A DNA stretch of 64,000 nucleotides from Pseudonocardia sp. 73-21 (GCF_001899645.1 NZ_MKVV01000050.1:1-64000); one strand, 5' to 3'; positions 44,018-53,277 are shown, counted from the first letter of the stretch. The notes: a model not told the origin generated them from the letters alone. A program made the numbers and translations.

Positions 44018-45184
44018 TCAGTAGGACCTCGGCAGGCCGAGGACGTGCTCGCTGACGTAGTTGAGCACCATCTCCTGGGAGATCGGCGCGATCCGCATCA
44101 GGCGCGCCTCGCGGAAGTAGCGCTCGACGTGGTACTCGACGGCGTAGCCGAACCCGCCGTGGGTCTGCACCGCGCGGTCGGCGGCGAAGAACGCGGCGTC
44201 GGCGGCGAGGTACTTGGCCGAGTTGGCCTCGCGCGCGCACGGCCGTCCGCGGTCGTAGAGCCAGGCCGCCTTGCGGGCGACCAGCTCGGCGGCGTCGAGC
44301 CGCATGGTGGCCTCGGCCAGCGGGAACGCGATGCCCTGGTTCTGCCCGATCGGGCGGTCGAACACGACCCGCTGGTTGGCGTAGGTCACCGCGCGGTCCA
44401 CCGCGACGCGCCCAATGCCGATCGACTCGTGGGCCAGCAGGATGCGCTCGGGGTTGAGCCCGTCGAGCAGGTAGCGGAAGCCCTTGCCCTCCTCGCCGAT
44501 CCGGCACGACGCGGGCACCCGCAGCCCGTCGATGAACAGCTCGTTGGAGTTGACCGCGTTGCGGCCCATCTTGGGGATCTCGCGGACCTCGATCGCGGAG
44601 CGGTCCATCGGCGCCATGAACAGCGTCATCCCGTCGGTGCGCTTCGCGCATTCCTCCAGCGGGGTGGTCCGGGTGAGCAGCAGCAGGTACTCGGCCTGCT
44701 GGGCCTTGGTGATCCACACCTTGCGGCCGTCGACGACGTAGCCGTCACCGTCACGCCGCGCGCGGGTGGTGATCCTGGACGTGTCCGTGCCGGCGTCGGG
44801 TTCGGTCACACCGAACGAGACGTGCAGGTCGCCGGAGACGACGCGGGGGAGCAGCTCGTGGCGCAGCTCGGCGGAGCCGTGCTTGACCAGCGGGTTCATC
44901 CCGAAGATCGTCAGGTGGATCGCGCTGCACCCGTTCATGGCGGCACCCGAGGAGGCGACCTCCTGCAGCAGCAGCGCGGCCTCGGTGATGCCCAGTCCCG
45001 CGCCGCCGTACTCCTCCGGGATCGCCACGCCGAGCCAGCCACCCTCGGCGAGTGCCTGGTAGAACTCGGTCGGGAAGCGGTGAGCGGAGTCGCAGGCCGA
45101 CCAGTACTCGTCGTCGAACCGGGCGATCAGCCCGCGGACGCCCTTGCGCAGGTCGTCGTGGTCCTGGTCGAGATCGAAGTCCAT
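44018..45184 (-). CDS. acyl-CoA dehydrogenase
   Basis: A 388-residue acyl-CoA dehydrogenase. IPEEYGGAGLGI in the N-terminal domain, GVTEPDAGTDTSRITTRARR and GRKVWITKAQQAEYL in the beta domain, and THGGFGYAVEYHVERYFREAR near the end are characteristic. The last motif reads APISQEMVLNY instead of EGT, so the base is probably the Glu of LNPERIL. The ATG at 45184 is chosen over a GTG one codon earlier because GAGGGG then lies at proper spacing. It is the last gene of the 50265-44018 operon. It has no short partner nearby, so it is probably a homotetramer. Confidence 0.91.
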   Translation of the reverse strand: MDFDLDQDHDDLRKGVRGLIARFDDEYWSACDSAHRFPTEFYQALAEGGWLGVAIPEEYGGAGLGITEAALLLQEVASSGAAMNGCSAIHLTIFGMNPLVKHGSAELRHELLPRVVSGDLHVSFGVTEPDAGTDTSRITTRARRDGDGYVVDGRKVWITKAQQAEYLLLLTRTTPLEECAKRTDGMTLFMAPMDRSAIEVREIPKMGRNAVNSNELFIDGLRVPASCRIGEEGKGFRYLLDGLNPERILLAHESIGIGRVAVDRAVTYANQRVVFDRPIGQNQGIAFPLAEATMRLDAAELVARKAAWLYDRGRPCAREANSAKYLAADAAFFAADRAVQTHGGFGYAVEYHVERYFREARLMRIAPISQEMVLNYVSEHVLGLPRSY

Positions 45185-45194
45185 CACGGTCCCC

Positions 45195-45962
45195 TCAGTC
45201 GGCCATCGTGTAGCCGCCGCTGACCGACAGGATCTGCCCGGTCACCCAGGAGCTCATGTCGGAGCAGAGGAACAGGATGGCGTTGGCCTGGTCGGCGGGT
45301 TCGCCGAGGCGGCGGATCGGGTAGGCCGCGAGCAGCTTCTCCTCACCGCCCCACTTGTCGATCACGGGCTGGGCGCCGGGTGTCTTGGTGGTGCCGGGCG
45401 AGACGGCGTTGCAGCGGATACCGTAGCGGGCTGCCTCCTTGGCGAAGCCCTTGGTGAACCCGATCACCCCGGCCTTGGCGGCGCCGTAGGCGACCATGAA
45501 CGGCTCGCCGACCCGGCCGCTGTCGGAGATCAGGTTGACGACGCGGCCATCGCCCTGCTCGCGCATGACGTCGTAGGCGGCGCGGGTCATCACCATGGCC
45601 CCGATCAAGCTGACGCCGATGTCGTGCTCGTAGTCGGCCAGCGTGAGGTCCTTGAACAGCTTGATCGTCCATGCGGCGGCGTTGTTGACGAGGATGTCGA
45701 GGCGGCCGAGGTGGGCGAGCGTGTCGGCGACGGCGGCCGCTGCGGCCGCGGGGTCGCGCACGTCCACCCGCAGTGCGACCGCCGTGCCGCCCGCAGCGGT
45801 GATCAGCTCGACGGTGCCCTGCGCGGCGGCCGTGTCGCGGTCGGCGACGCCGACGGCCGCACCGCTTCTGGCCAGCAGCCGCGAGGTCTCCCGGCCGATG
45901 CCGCTGCCGCCTCCGGTGACCATCGCCACGCGGCCGGTCAGGTCGATCTGCACGGTCATCAT
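45195..45962 (-). CDS. short-chain dehydrogenase of the BadH-like group (copy 3)
   Basis: A 255-residue SDR. TGGGSGIG binds the nucleotide, NNAAAWTIKLF follows strand 4, the Ser lies in LISDSGRVGE, and YGAAK and the terminal VSGGYTMAD complete the fold. SD.GRVG, VIGF.K and the ending (GGYTM) link it with the copies at 8570 and 20295. It likely oxidises a hydroxyl group on a ring or near a CoA ester. The ATG at 45962 overlaps the stop of the upstream crotonase (ATGA). It is embedded among acyl-CoA dehydrogenases, so it may serve the hydroxyacyl-CoA step of the second ring-degrading branch. Confidence 0.88.
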   Translation of the reverse strand: MMTVQIDLTGRVAMVTGGGSGIGRETSRLLARSGAAVGVADRDTAAAQGTVELITAAGGTAVALRVDVRDPAAAAAAVADTLAHLGRLDILVNNAAAWTIKLFKDLTLADYEHDIGVSLIGAMVMTRAAYDVMREQGDGRVVNLISDSGRVGEPFMVAYGAAKAGVIGFTKGFAKEAARYGIRCNAVSPGTTKTPGAQPVIDKWGGEEKLLAAYPIRRLGEPADQANAILFLCSDMSSWVTGQILSVSGGYTMAD

Positions 45963-46771
45963 GTCTCCTGGGGGGTGTCGCCGCGGACGGCGGAGAAGTC
46001 GGGTGGACGCTTCTCGACGAACGACGCGCGTCCCTCGGCCGCGTCGGGCCCGGTGATGTCGAGCGTTGCGCTGAGCCACTCGACCTCGAGGAACCGCTCC
46101 AGCGGCAGGTCGAGTGCGGCGCGGACCATCCCCTTGGTCAGCCGCAGCGCCTCGGCCGGCCCGGCGGCCATCGTCATGGCCATCGCGACGGCGTCGGCCA
46201 GCGCCGCGCCCGGCTCGCTCAGTCGCGCGACGAGGCCGGCCTCGTCGGCTTCCGGCGCGGCCATCCGGCCGCCCGACAGCAGCAGCGCCGCGGCCCGCTG
46301 CCGGCCGAGCGCCCTGGTCAGGAACCAGGCCGCGCCGCCGTCGGGCACCAGCCCGCGCAGCACGAATGGCGCGCCGAACACGGCGTCGCGGGCCGCGACG
46401 ACCACGTCACACGCCAGCGCGAGGCTCCAGCCGATCCCCATCGCCGGACCCTCGACGGCCGCGAGCACCGGTTTGGGCACCGCGAGGAGGTCCTGCAGCA
46501 CCCGCTGGGCGACGAGCAGCCGGGCGGCCGGGGCCCCGAGGCCGGTGCCGCGCGACGGGGAGGACTTGACGTCCCCGCCCGCGCAGAACGCGCCTCCCGC
46601 GCCGGTCAGCACCACGGCGCGGCAGCCGTCGTCGCGGGCCGCATCGACGATCGCCGGGCCTAGTTCCTCCCACGTCTGCCAGTTCGCGGCGTTGCGTACC
46701 GCGGGCCGGTTGAGCGTCAGCACGGTGACGCCGGGCTGCGGCCGGTCGACCAGCACCACGTCCTCGCCCAT
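45959..46771 (-). CDS. crotonase-fold protein, isomerase-like
   Basis: A 270-residue enoyl-CoA hydratase/isomerase-family protein. AFCAGGDVKSS near 61 and MGIGWSLAL near 111 shape the oxyanion hole. The hydratase Glu positions hold Ser116 and Phe136, while Asp144 in LVPDGGAAW occupies a place where isomerase-type crotonases carry an acid. Isomerisation of an enoyl-CoA double bond is thus more likely than hydration. The ATG at 46771 overlaps the stop of the upstream short dehydrogenase subunit by one base (TGATG). The coupled order of dehydrogenase, crotonase and SDR resembles a beta-oxidation round. Confidence 0.86.
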   Translation of the reverse strand: MGEDVVLVDRPQPGVTVLTLNRPAVRNAANWQTWEELGPAIVDAARDDGCRAVVLTGAGGAFCAGGDVKSSPSRGTGLGAPAARLLVAQRVLQDLLAVPKPVLAAVEGPAMGIGWSLALACDVVVAARDAVFGAPFVLRGLVPDGGAAWFLTRALGRQRAAALLLSGGRMAAPEADEAGLVARLSEPGAALADAVAMAMTMAAGPAEALRLTKGMVRAALDLPLERFLEVEWLSATLDITGPDAAEGRASFVEKRPPDFSAVRGDTPQET

Positions 46772-47922
46772 CAACCTGCCCTCCGCGCCGCCCCGACGGG
46801 TGCGGCGACCCGCACTCCGGTGGGGCCGGTGGCGAGCAGGCGCAGGTGTGCGGCGACCGCGGCACGGGCCGCGGCCAGGTCGGCCCCGCCCCGGCCGGCG
46901 ATGGCGGCCCGGTACCACCGGTGCACGCCCTGCTCCCAGGTGAAGCCCGTCCCGCCGTGGCACTGCACTGCGGCCTCGGCGGCCGCGAGGTAGGCGGCCG
47001 AGGACCAGAGCCTGCTGGCGATCACGTCGGCAGCGGCGCTCGGGATGGCGGCCGCGAGGTCCCACGCCGCGCGGTAGGCGAGCGAGCGCCCGCCCTCGAC
47101 CGTGGCCGTCACGTCGGCCAGTCGGTGCCGGACAGCCTGGAACGACCCGACCGGCCGGCCGAACTGGACCCGCCCGGTGCAGTACTCGACGCTCCGGGCG
47201 ATCACCTCGGTGCCGCCGCCGACGGCCTCGGCGTCGAGGAACAGGCTGTGCCCGGCCGCGCTGGAGTCCTCGCGGTCCACCAGGTCCGTCGCGGTGTGCA
47301 CCGCGGCGGCCTCGGCGTCGTCGAACGTCACGTCGGCCACCGGACGGCGCAGGTCAACGCCCGATGGCGCGCCAACCGCGACGCCGTCGCGCTCGGTCTC
47401 GACGAGGGCGAGGGCGGGCAGTCCGTCCAGTTCGACGGCGACGACGACGGCGTGGGCGTCGGCGGCGCACGGCACCCGCTCGAGCCGGCCTGTCACGCGC
47501 ACCGCGCCGTCGCGCACGGCCGGGAGGCGCTCGGCCCGACGACGGGGGACGCCGTCCCGGCCGGGAGTGTCGAGGCCGGGCACGAGCGCTGTGACCAGCG
47601 ACCCGTCGCGCAGCCGGTCGAGGCCCGCTGTCCAGCCGGTCGCAGCGGCTAGCGGCAGCAGGTATCCCGCCACGACGTCGACGGGCCCGGTGACCGGCAC
47701 CGCGCCGAACGCCTCCGCCACGTGTAGCGCCGACACGCGCTCGGCGGGGTCGCCGGTGCCGGTGGTGTAGTGCTCCAGCCACTCCGAGCCGACCAGCTCC
47801 AGCCAGGCGGCGAGCCGCTCGTCGGGGCCCGGCTCCGCGCCGGGGTCGGGCATCCGCTCGCGCAGGAACGTCAGCAGCGCCGCGCGCAGCGCCGCCACCT
47901 CGTCGTCGATCCGGTAGTCCAT
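46771..47922 (-). CDS. short-type acyl-CoA dehydrogenase subunit (pair 3, short)
   Basis: A 383-residue acyl-CoA dehydrogenase homologue with a strongly diverged N-terminal half. The C-terminal half keeps VQFGRPVGSFQAVRHRLAD and QCHGGTGFTWEQGVHRWYR, as in the short subunit at 3200-4237. The TEP.AGS flavin motif of full-length enzymes is not seen. It most likely forms a heteromer with the 47942-49081 product, its upstream neighbour 19 bases away. GGAG stands before the ATG at 47922. This is the third long/short pair of the island and suggests a third specialised desaturation. Confidence 0.86.
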   Translation of the reverse strand: MDYRIDDEVAALRAALLTFLRERMPDPGAEPGPDERLAAWLELVGSEWLEHYTTGTGDPAERVSALHVAEAFGAVPVTGPVDVVAGYLLPLAAATGWTAGLDRLRDGSLVTALVPGLDTPGRDGVPRRRAERLPAVRDGAVRVTGRLERVPCAADAHAVVVAVELDGLPALALVETERDGVAVGAPSGVDLRRPVADVTFDDAEAAAVHTATDLVDREDSSAAGHSLFLDAEAVGGGTEVIARSVEYCTGRVQFGRPVGSFQAVRHRLADVTATVEGGRSLAYRAAWDLAAAIPSAAADVIASRLWSSAAYLAAAEAAVQCHGGTGFTWEQGVHRWYRAAIAGRGGADLAAARAAVAAHLRLLATGPTGVRVAAPVGAARRAG

Positions 47923-47941
47923 CCCGTCTGCTCCGATCCGG

Positions 47942-49081
47942 TCAGCCGCGGTCGCTCGGCAGGCCGAGCGACTTCGCGATCAGGTTGCGCTGGATCTCCG
48001 ACGTCCCGCCGTAGATGGTCTCGGCCCGGCTGAACAGCAGCGCGCGCAGCCAGTCGGCCCACCCGTCGCCGGCGGCGGTGACCTCCGGACCGGCGATCTC
48101 GACCAGGGTGGCGAGCTGGGCCTGATGTCCCTCGCTCCACAGCACCTTGGCCACCGGCGCGAGCATCCCGGGCTCGGCACCTTCGGCGATCGTGGCCAGT
48201 ACCCGGCGCACCGTGCTGTCCACCGCCCGGCTGCGCACGAACGCGCCCACCAGCGCGGCGCCGTCGTGCCCGCCGGCGTGCAGCCGCGCGTTCATCAGCT
48301 CCAGCTCGCGGGAGAGCTGCAGCGCCCGTTGGGCCAGGCCGGTGGATCGCTCCCTGGCCAGTGCGTAGGTGGCCACCCGCCAGCCGTCGCCGATCTCGCC
48401 GACGATGTCGTCGGCGTCGACCGTGACGTCGTCGAGGAAGACCTCGCAGAACTCGCTGCTGCCGGTGAGGTTGCGCAGCGGCCGGACGGTGACCCCCGGG
48501 CGGTCCATGTGCAGGACGACCATCGTCACCCCGTCCGGGACCCCGGTGACGCGCACCATCAGGTAACAGCGCTGCGCGAACAGGGCGTAGGAGGTCCATA
48601 CCTTCTGCCCGGACACCACGAACCCGTCCCCGTCGGGGATCGCACGGGTGGTCAGCCCGCCCAGATCGGACCCGGCACCGGGCTCGGAGAAGCCCTGGCA
48701 CCAGATGTCGTCGTGGGCGAGCATCGGGCCGAGATAACGGGCCCGCTGATCGTCGGTGCCGAAGGCCATCAGAGCCGGGGCGAAGATGCTCATCCCGTTG
48801 GTGTTCATCGGCTCCGGTGCGCCGGCCGCGACCAGCACGTCGAGGAAAGCGAGCTGCGCATCCACGCCGAGCCCGCGACCACCGCAAGCGGCAGGCCAGT
48901 GCGGGGCCAGCCAACCTCCCTCGTGCAGCATCGTGCCCCAGTCGCGGCGCATCGCGACGTACGCGGCGTCGTCGCCGATGCCGACGGGCACGTCGCGCCA
49001 TCCGACGGGCAGCGTCGCGGCCACCCAGTCGCGCAGCTCGTCGCGGTAGTCCAGCGCCGCCCCCGAGAGTGACAGGTCCAT
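47942..49081 (-). CDS. full-length acyl-CoA dehydrogenase (pair 3, long)
   Basis: A 379-residue acyl-CoA dehydrogenase. GFSEPGAGSDLGGLTTRA and GQKVWTSYALFAQR lie in the flavin domain, and YGGTSEIQRNLIAKSLGLP at the end. Gly stands where medium-chain enzymes have Glu; the Glu of ALARERSTG is the probable base. It resembles the long subunit at 4222-5400. The ATG at 49081 overlaps the stop of the upstream dehydrogenase by one base (TGATG). Together with the short subunit at 46771-47922 it probably forms a heterotetramer acting on a bulky CoA ester. Confidence 0.91.
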   Translation of the reverse strand: MDLSLSGAALDYRDELRDWVAATLPVGWRDVPVGIGDDAAYVAMRRDWGTMLHEGGWLAPHWPAACGGRGLGVDAQLAFLDVLVAAGAPEPMNTNGMSIFAPALMAFGTDDQRARYLGPMLAHDDIWCQGFSEPGAGSDLGGLTTRAIPDGDGFVVSGQKVWTSYALFAQRCYLMVRVTGVPDGVTMVVLHMDRPGVTVRPLRNLTGSSEFCEVFLDDVTVDADDIVGEIGDGWRVATYALARERSTGLAQRALQLSRELELMNARLHAGGHDGAALVGAFVRSRAVDSTVRRVLATIAEGAEPGMLAPVAKVLWSEGHQAQLATLVEIAGPEVTAAGDGWADWLRALLFSRAETIYGGTSEIQRNLIAKSLGLPSDRG

Positions 49082-50265
49082 CAGGACCTCCGCTGGCTGA
49101 CGCGCACGCCGGTGACCTCGCCCGCGACCATGTTGCGCAGGATGCCGGTCGTCCCCCCGCCGATGCCCAGGCCGAACGCGTCACGCACGTAACGCTCCAT
49201 CGGGTACCGGGTCAGGTAGCCCTTGTGGCCGAGCAGCTGCAGCGCCTCGGAGGTGACCATGACCGCCGCCTCGTTCGCGGCGAGCTTGGCCATGGCGGTC
49301 TCCCGGATGCCGGGGAAACCCTCGACGTCGGTCCGGGCCGCGCGCCACAGCAGCAGCCGCGCGCCGTCGATGGCGGTGGCCATGTCGGCGATCTTCCACT
49401 GCGGTCCCTGGAACTCCACGATCGCGCGGCCGAACTGCTGGCGTTCCTTGACGTAGGCGACCGCGTCCTCCAGCGCTGCGCGGGCCAGCCCGACGGCCAT
49501 CGCGGCGTTGCCGCAGCGCTCCGGGTTGAACTGGCGCACGAGGAACCGGGCGCCGTCGCGGGAGCCCTTGCGCGGCATCAGCACCACCTGGTCGGCCCGC
49601 ACCGGGACGTCGGTGAAGCGCATGATCCCCTCGGCGATGGCGCGCCCGCCCATCTTCTCCTCGGTCTCGATCGGGGCCATGCCCTCGACGTCGCGGTCGA
49701 TGAGCACCGCCCCGATGCCGTCTGGACCGGTGGTGTCGGGGGCGCGGCAGAAGACCAGGAAGGCGTCCGAGCGCAGCGCCCCGGTGATGTGGCACTTCTC
49801 CCCGTTGAGCAGGAAGCCGTCGCCGTGCGGGCTCAGCGTGGTCTGCAGCGCGGTGCCGTCGGAGCCGGCCTGCGGCTCGGTCATGGCGATGGAGAAACAC
49901 ACCGACCCGTCGGCGACCCGCGGCAGGTACTCCTCGCGCTGCTGGTCGGTGCCGATCCGGGCGATCACCCGCGGCGGCCCGTTGACCTGCATCTGGATGG
50001 TCATCGCGCTGGCCAGGCAGCCGGCCGCGAGCTCCTCGAGCACCAGGCAGGCCTCGAACGTGCCCAGGCCCCGGCCGCCGTACTCGACGGGCACGGTGAG
50101 CGCGGTCAGGCCGGCCTTGCGCAGCAGCTGGAACTGTTCCTCGGGGAACTCCGCGCGACGGTCCCACTCCGCCGCGCGGGGCCGCAGCTCCTCCTGGGCG
50201 ATCCTGCGGGCGAGGGCGACGAGTTCGGTCTGGGCGTCGGTCAGCTGGTCGAGCGGGGTGGTCAT
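49081..50265 (-). CDS. acyl-CoA dehydrogenase with GGT in place of EGT
   Basis: A 394-residue acyl-CoA dehydrogenase. MTEPQAGSDGTALQTT resembles the AliB-like enzyme at 27629, as do RQQFGRAIVEFQGPQWKIAD and LGHKGYLTRYPMERYVRDAF. The terminal motif is IGGGTTGILRN, so the medium-chain Glu is missing. FNPERCG provides a Glu at the alternative site, unlike the 27629 enzyme. It may act on a ring-attached CoA ester or a short branched chain. The ATG at 50265 begins the operon running down to 44018, and the ligase at 50302 lies 36 bases upstream on the same strand. Confidence 0.9.
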   Translation of the reverse strand: MTTPLDQLTDAQTELVALARRIAQEELRPRAAEWDRRAEFPEEQFQLLRKAGLTALTVPVEYGGRGLGTFEACLVLEELAAGCLASAMTIQMQVNGPPRVIARIGTDQQREEYLPRVADGSVCFSIAMTEPQAGSDGTALQTTLSPHGDGFLLNGEKCHITGALRSDAFLVFCRAPDTTGPDGIGAVLIDRDVEGMAPIETEEKMGGRAIAEGIMRFTDVPVRADQVVLMPRKGSRDGARFLVRQFNPERCGNAAMAVGLARAALEDAVAYVKERQQFGRAIVEFQGPQWKIADMATAIDGARLLLWRAARTDVEGFPGIRETAMAKLAANEAAVMVTSEALQLLGHKGYLTRYPMERYVRDAFGLGIGGGTTGILRNMVAGEVTGVRVSQRRS

Positions 50266-50301
50266 GCGGGTCCTTCCGTGACGGGTGGACGGGGCGGGCG
50301 G

Positions 50302-51957
50302 TCAGGCCGACCGGGCCTGGAGCTCCTCGACGGCGGTCTCCCGCACCCGCGCCTTGTCGATCTTGCCGCCCGCGTTCGTCGGCAGGGCGTCGACGAGGAC
50401 GAGCTCCTCGGGCAGCTTGACCACCGCCACCTCGCGGTCGCGCAAGAACGCGCAGAGCCCGGCGAGGTCGGGCGGCGCCCCCGCGACCGGGACGACGACG
50501 GCGCAGGCGCGCTCACCGAGGCGGTCGTCGGGTATCCCCACGACCGCCACGTCGGCGACGCCCGGGTGCTGGGACACGAGGTGCTCGATCTCGGCCGGAA
50601 AGATGTTGGTGCCCCCGCGCAGGATCATGTCCTTGATCCGCCCGACGATCCGCAGGTTGCCATCGTCGTCGAACCGGCCGACGTCCCCGGAATGGAACCA
50701 GCGTTCCGCATCGAAGGCGGCCGCGTCGTAGGCAGGCTGGTTCAGGTAGCCGTAGGACTTGCCGGCCCGCCAGCAGACCTCGCCCGCCTCGCCGGAGAGG
50801 AGGACGGCGCCGTCGGCGCCGACGAGCTTCACCTCGACCCCCGCGCAGACCGAGCCGACGGTGGTGCGGCGCACCTGCTCCTCGTCGTCCACCGACGTCA
50901 TCACCGGGACGCCGCCGTCAGTGGAGCCGTAGATGCTCTGCACGCGGCAGCCCATCCGCTCCTCCAGCTCCCGAGCGGTACTCGGGGGCAGCGGTGCCCC
51001 GGCGTTGTTGAACCGGGTGAAGCGGGACAGATCGGCGGCCTCGAGGCCGAGCGGGAGCAACATCACCATCTGGGTCGGGATCGCGGTGGCGTACGTGGCG
51101 CCCTCCGCGACGATGAGGTCGAGCGCGGCCTGGGGTGACCACCGTTCCAGGATCGCCGCGGTCGCGCCCAGCAGCAGGGGTGTCAGGACCGGGAAGATGT
51201 AGCCGGTGGAACCGGTGCCCGCCGGGGCCAGGCCCGCGGCGACGTCGTCGGCGGTCAGCCGCAGCCGGGGAACGACGTTGTGCAGCAGCAGGGCCTTGAG
51301 GTCGTTGCCACCCCAGACCGCGGCCTTCGGTGTGCCCGTGGTGCCCGACGACGACATGACCAGCACCGGCGCCTCGGCGGAGGCCCGCAGCCCGGCGACC
51401 TCGTCGACGGCCTGCCGGGTGGTGACCGCCGCGGCCAGCGCCTCGATCGCGTCGGCGTTCCCGCTGCGCGCCGGGATCACCGCCCGCAGCGTCGGCTGCT
51501 CGTCGCGGATCGACCCGGCGAGGCCGAGGAAGTCGAAGTCGTCGTCGATCCCGCCGGCTCCCGGCACCACGAGCACCGGGGCCCCGACGGCGGCCAGCAG
51601 CGGCCGCAGCTCCGCGCCGCGCCACGCGGTGCTCAGCGGCATGAACAGCGCGCCGATCCGCACGCACGCGAGGTGCAGCGCGGGGAGCAGCGTGCAGCCG
51701 GGGAGCTGGACGGCCACCGGGTCACCCGGCTCGACCCCGAGGCCGTGCAGGACTGTGGCGAGCCGCAGGGACAGCTCGCCCAGCTCGCCGTAGCTCACCC
51801 TGCTCCGGGCGTCGATGACGGCGAGCTTGTCCGGATCCGTCCGTGCGTGCTCGTCGACGATGTCGGCGAGGGTGCGCTCATCCCACAGGCCGAGTTCGTA
51901 CATCCGCGAGACGCCCTCGTCGTCGCGGAGTGGGAGCGGACGCTGCGTCCTCGCCAT
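50302..51957 (-). CDS. acyl-CoA ligase (AMP-forming)
   Basis: A 551-residue ANL ligase. The P-loop is SSSGTTGTPKA, and YGSTDGGVPV takes the place of the usual YG.TE motif, an unusual change in the adenylate site. RWFHSGDVGRFDDDGN, GRIKDMILRGGTNIFPAE and the catalytic Lys in NAGGKIDKARV follow. GGAGG stands five bases before the ATG at 51957, and a candidate operator lies just upstream. It is probably the first gene of the transcript that continues to the dehydrogenases. The acid substrate is unknown; the variant active site suggests something other than a simple fatty acid. Confidence 0.9.
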   Translation of the reverse strand: MARTQRPLPLRDDEGVSRMYELGLWDERTLADIVDEHARTDPDKLAVIDARSRVSYGELGELSLRLATVLHGLGVEPGDPVAVQLPGCTLLPALHLACVRIGALFMPLSTAWRGAELRPLLAAVGAPVLVVPGAGGIDDDFDFLGLAGSIRDEQPTLRAVIPARSGNADAIEALAAAVTTRQAVDEVAGLRASAEAPVLVMSSSGTTGTPKAAVWGGNDLKALLLHNVVPRLRLTADDVAAGLAPAGTGSTGYIFPVLTPLLLGATAAILERWSPQAALDLIVAEGATYATAIPTQMVMLLPLGLEAADLSRFTRFNNAGAPLPPSTARELEERMGCRVQSIYGSTDGGVPVMTSVDDEEQVRRTTVGSVCAGVEVKLVGADGAVLLSGEAGEVCWRAGKSYGYLNQPAYDAAAFDAERWFHSGDVGRFDDDGNLRIVGRIKDMILRGGTNIFPAEIEHLVSQHPGVADVAVVGIPDDRLGERACAVVVPVAGAPPDLAGLCAFLRDREVAVVKLPEELVLVDALPTNAGGKIDKARVRETAVEELQARSA

Positions 51958-51972
51958 GCCTGCCTCCGATCA

Positions 51973-51987
51973 TCATAAGGATTATGA
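51973..51987. promoter_or_regulatory. inverted repeat TCATAA-GGA-TTATGA at ligase promoter
   Basis: Perfect 6-base arms surround a GGA centre. On the minus strand, a TATGAT box overlaps the repeat and lies a short distance before the ribosome site of the ligase at 51957, so the repeat would cover a -10 element. It extends into the last codons of the CoA-transferase gene, and so marks an internal promoter. The centre GGA also occurs in the repeat at 8495-8507. Confidence 0.55.
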
Positions 51988-53277
51988 CGTAACTCGCACG
52001 TCGGGGCAACGCGGGCGAGCCGGCACGTCGAGCCGGTCGCGGTGGGCCGGATCGGCGACGGAACGCAGTGCCCGCGCCCGCTGTCCCGAGCCGAGCCCCC
52101 GCAGGTCGACGGCGCCGTGCTCGGTGACGACCCATCCCACGTCGGCTGCCGCTGTGGTGACCGGTCCACCGAGCCGATCCACGATGCGCGACTCACCGCG
52201 CGAGGTCACCGACGGCAGCGCCACGATCCCGATCCCGCCCGCCGATGCGGCTGCGCCTCGCAGGAAGTCGACCTGGCCCCCGACGGCTCCGAGGTACCGG
52301 CCCGCGACCGACTCGGCACCGACCTGCCCGTCGAGGTCGACCTGCAGCCCCTGGTTCACGGCGACGAAGCGGGGGAGCGCTCCGGTGATCCCGGCCGGAT
52401 GGACGAGGTCGACCGGCCGCATCTCGACCCTCGGGTTGCGGTCGAGGTAGCGGTAGAGGCGTTGCGTCCCCAGTGCCGTGCCGGTGACGACCACGGGTCC
52501 GGCCCCGTCGTCGGCCAACACCCCGCGTTCGTCGAGGTCGACCAGCCAGTCGCCGACCAGCCCGCTGTGCACGCGCAACCCGCGGCGCCCGTGCAGCGCG
52601 GACGCCACGGCGGTCGCGAGGCCGCCGATCCCCAGCTGCAGTGTCGCCCCGTCCGGGACGAGGGCGGCGATGTGCGCGGCGATCCTGGCCTCGACGTCAC
52701 CGCCCCGGCGGTCGGGCACGCAGGTCGGCCCGCAGTCGGCGGCCACGACGGCGGCGAACGCGGACCCGTGGACCCGCCCCGGCCCCGCGGTCACCGGTAC
52801 CCGTGGGTCGACCTCGGCCAGCACCACCCGGGCGGCCGCCAGCGCGCCGAACAAGTAGTCGACGCTCACCCCGAGGCTGTGGTAGCCGTCCGCGTCCGCC
52901 GGGGAGACCTGGCAGAGGACGACGTCCACGGGCTGGCGGCCGGCACGGATGAGGCCGGGGAGCGCGGACATGTGGCAGCGCACCACCTCGACCGGGTGGC
53001 CCGCGAGAACCCCGAGCGCCCCGTAGGAGCGCAGCGCGACATCGGGCGCGGATGCGAGCCGATCGTCGCAGGTCAACCCCACGAACGCGGTGACCCCGCC
53101 GAGCCCGCTGGCCTGGCGCAGGAGTGCCCCGATGAGGGCCCGGGGCTCGGCGCCCGCCTGTCCCCACAGCACCGTGTCGCCGGCGCGGACGAACGGGCGC
53201 AGGTCGATCACGCCGGCAGCGGACCGCGCGCCGTCGCCCGTTGCGCCGGTCGGCGCCGGGTGACGGCGCGGACTCAT
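51982..53277 (-). CDS. acetyl-CoA hydrolase/CoA-transferase family protein, altered active site
   Basis: A 431-residue protein of the 4-hydroxybutyrate CoA-transferase/acetyl-CoA hydrolase family. LQLGIGGLATAVASALH near 213 and the late LQVDLDGQVGAES and GAVGGQVDFLRGA are diagnostic. In family members, a Glu in an H-(T/S)-E motif near residue 238 forms the covalent CoA intermediate. Here the segment reads HSGLVGDW, so Gly239 stands at that place. Transferase activity by the usual route is doubtful, unless another acid replaces it. The ATG at 53277 overlaps the stop of the upstream ligase (ATGA), so a role in the same CoA-ester step is expected. Confidence 0.82.
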   Translation of the reverse strand: MSPRRHPAPTGATGDGARSAAGVIDLRPFVRAGDTVLWGQAGAEPRALIGALLRQASGLGGVTAFVGLTCDDRLASAPDVALRSYGALGVLAGHPVEVVRCHMSALPGLIRAGRQPVDVVLCQVSPADADGYHSLGVSVDYLFGALAAARVVLAEVDPRVPVTAGPGRVHGSAFAAVVAADCGPTCVPDRRGGDVEARIAAHIAALVPDGATLQLGIGGLATAVASALHGRRGLRVHSGLVGDWLVDLDERGVLADDGAGPVVVTGTALGTQRLYRYLDRNPRVEMRPVDLVHPAGITGALPRFVAVNQGLQVDLDGQVGAESVAGRYLGAVGGQVDFLRGAAASAGGIGIVALPSVTSRGESRIVDRLGGPVTTAAADVGWVVTEHGAVDLRGLGSGQRARALRSVADPAHRDRLDVPARPRCPDVRVTS

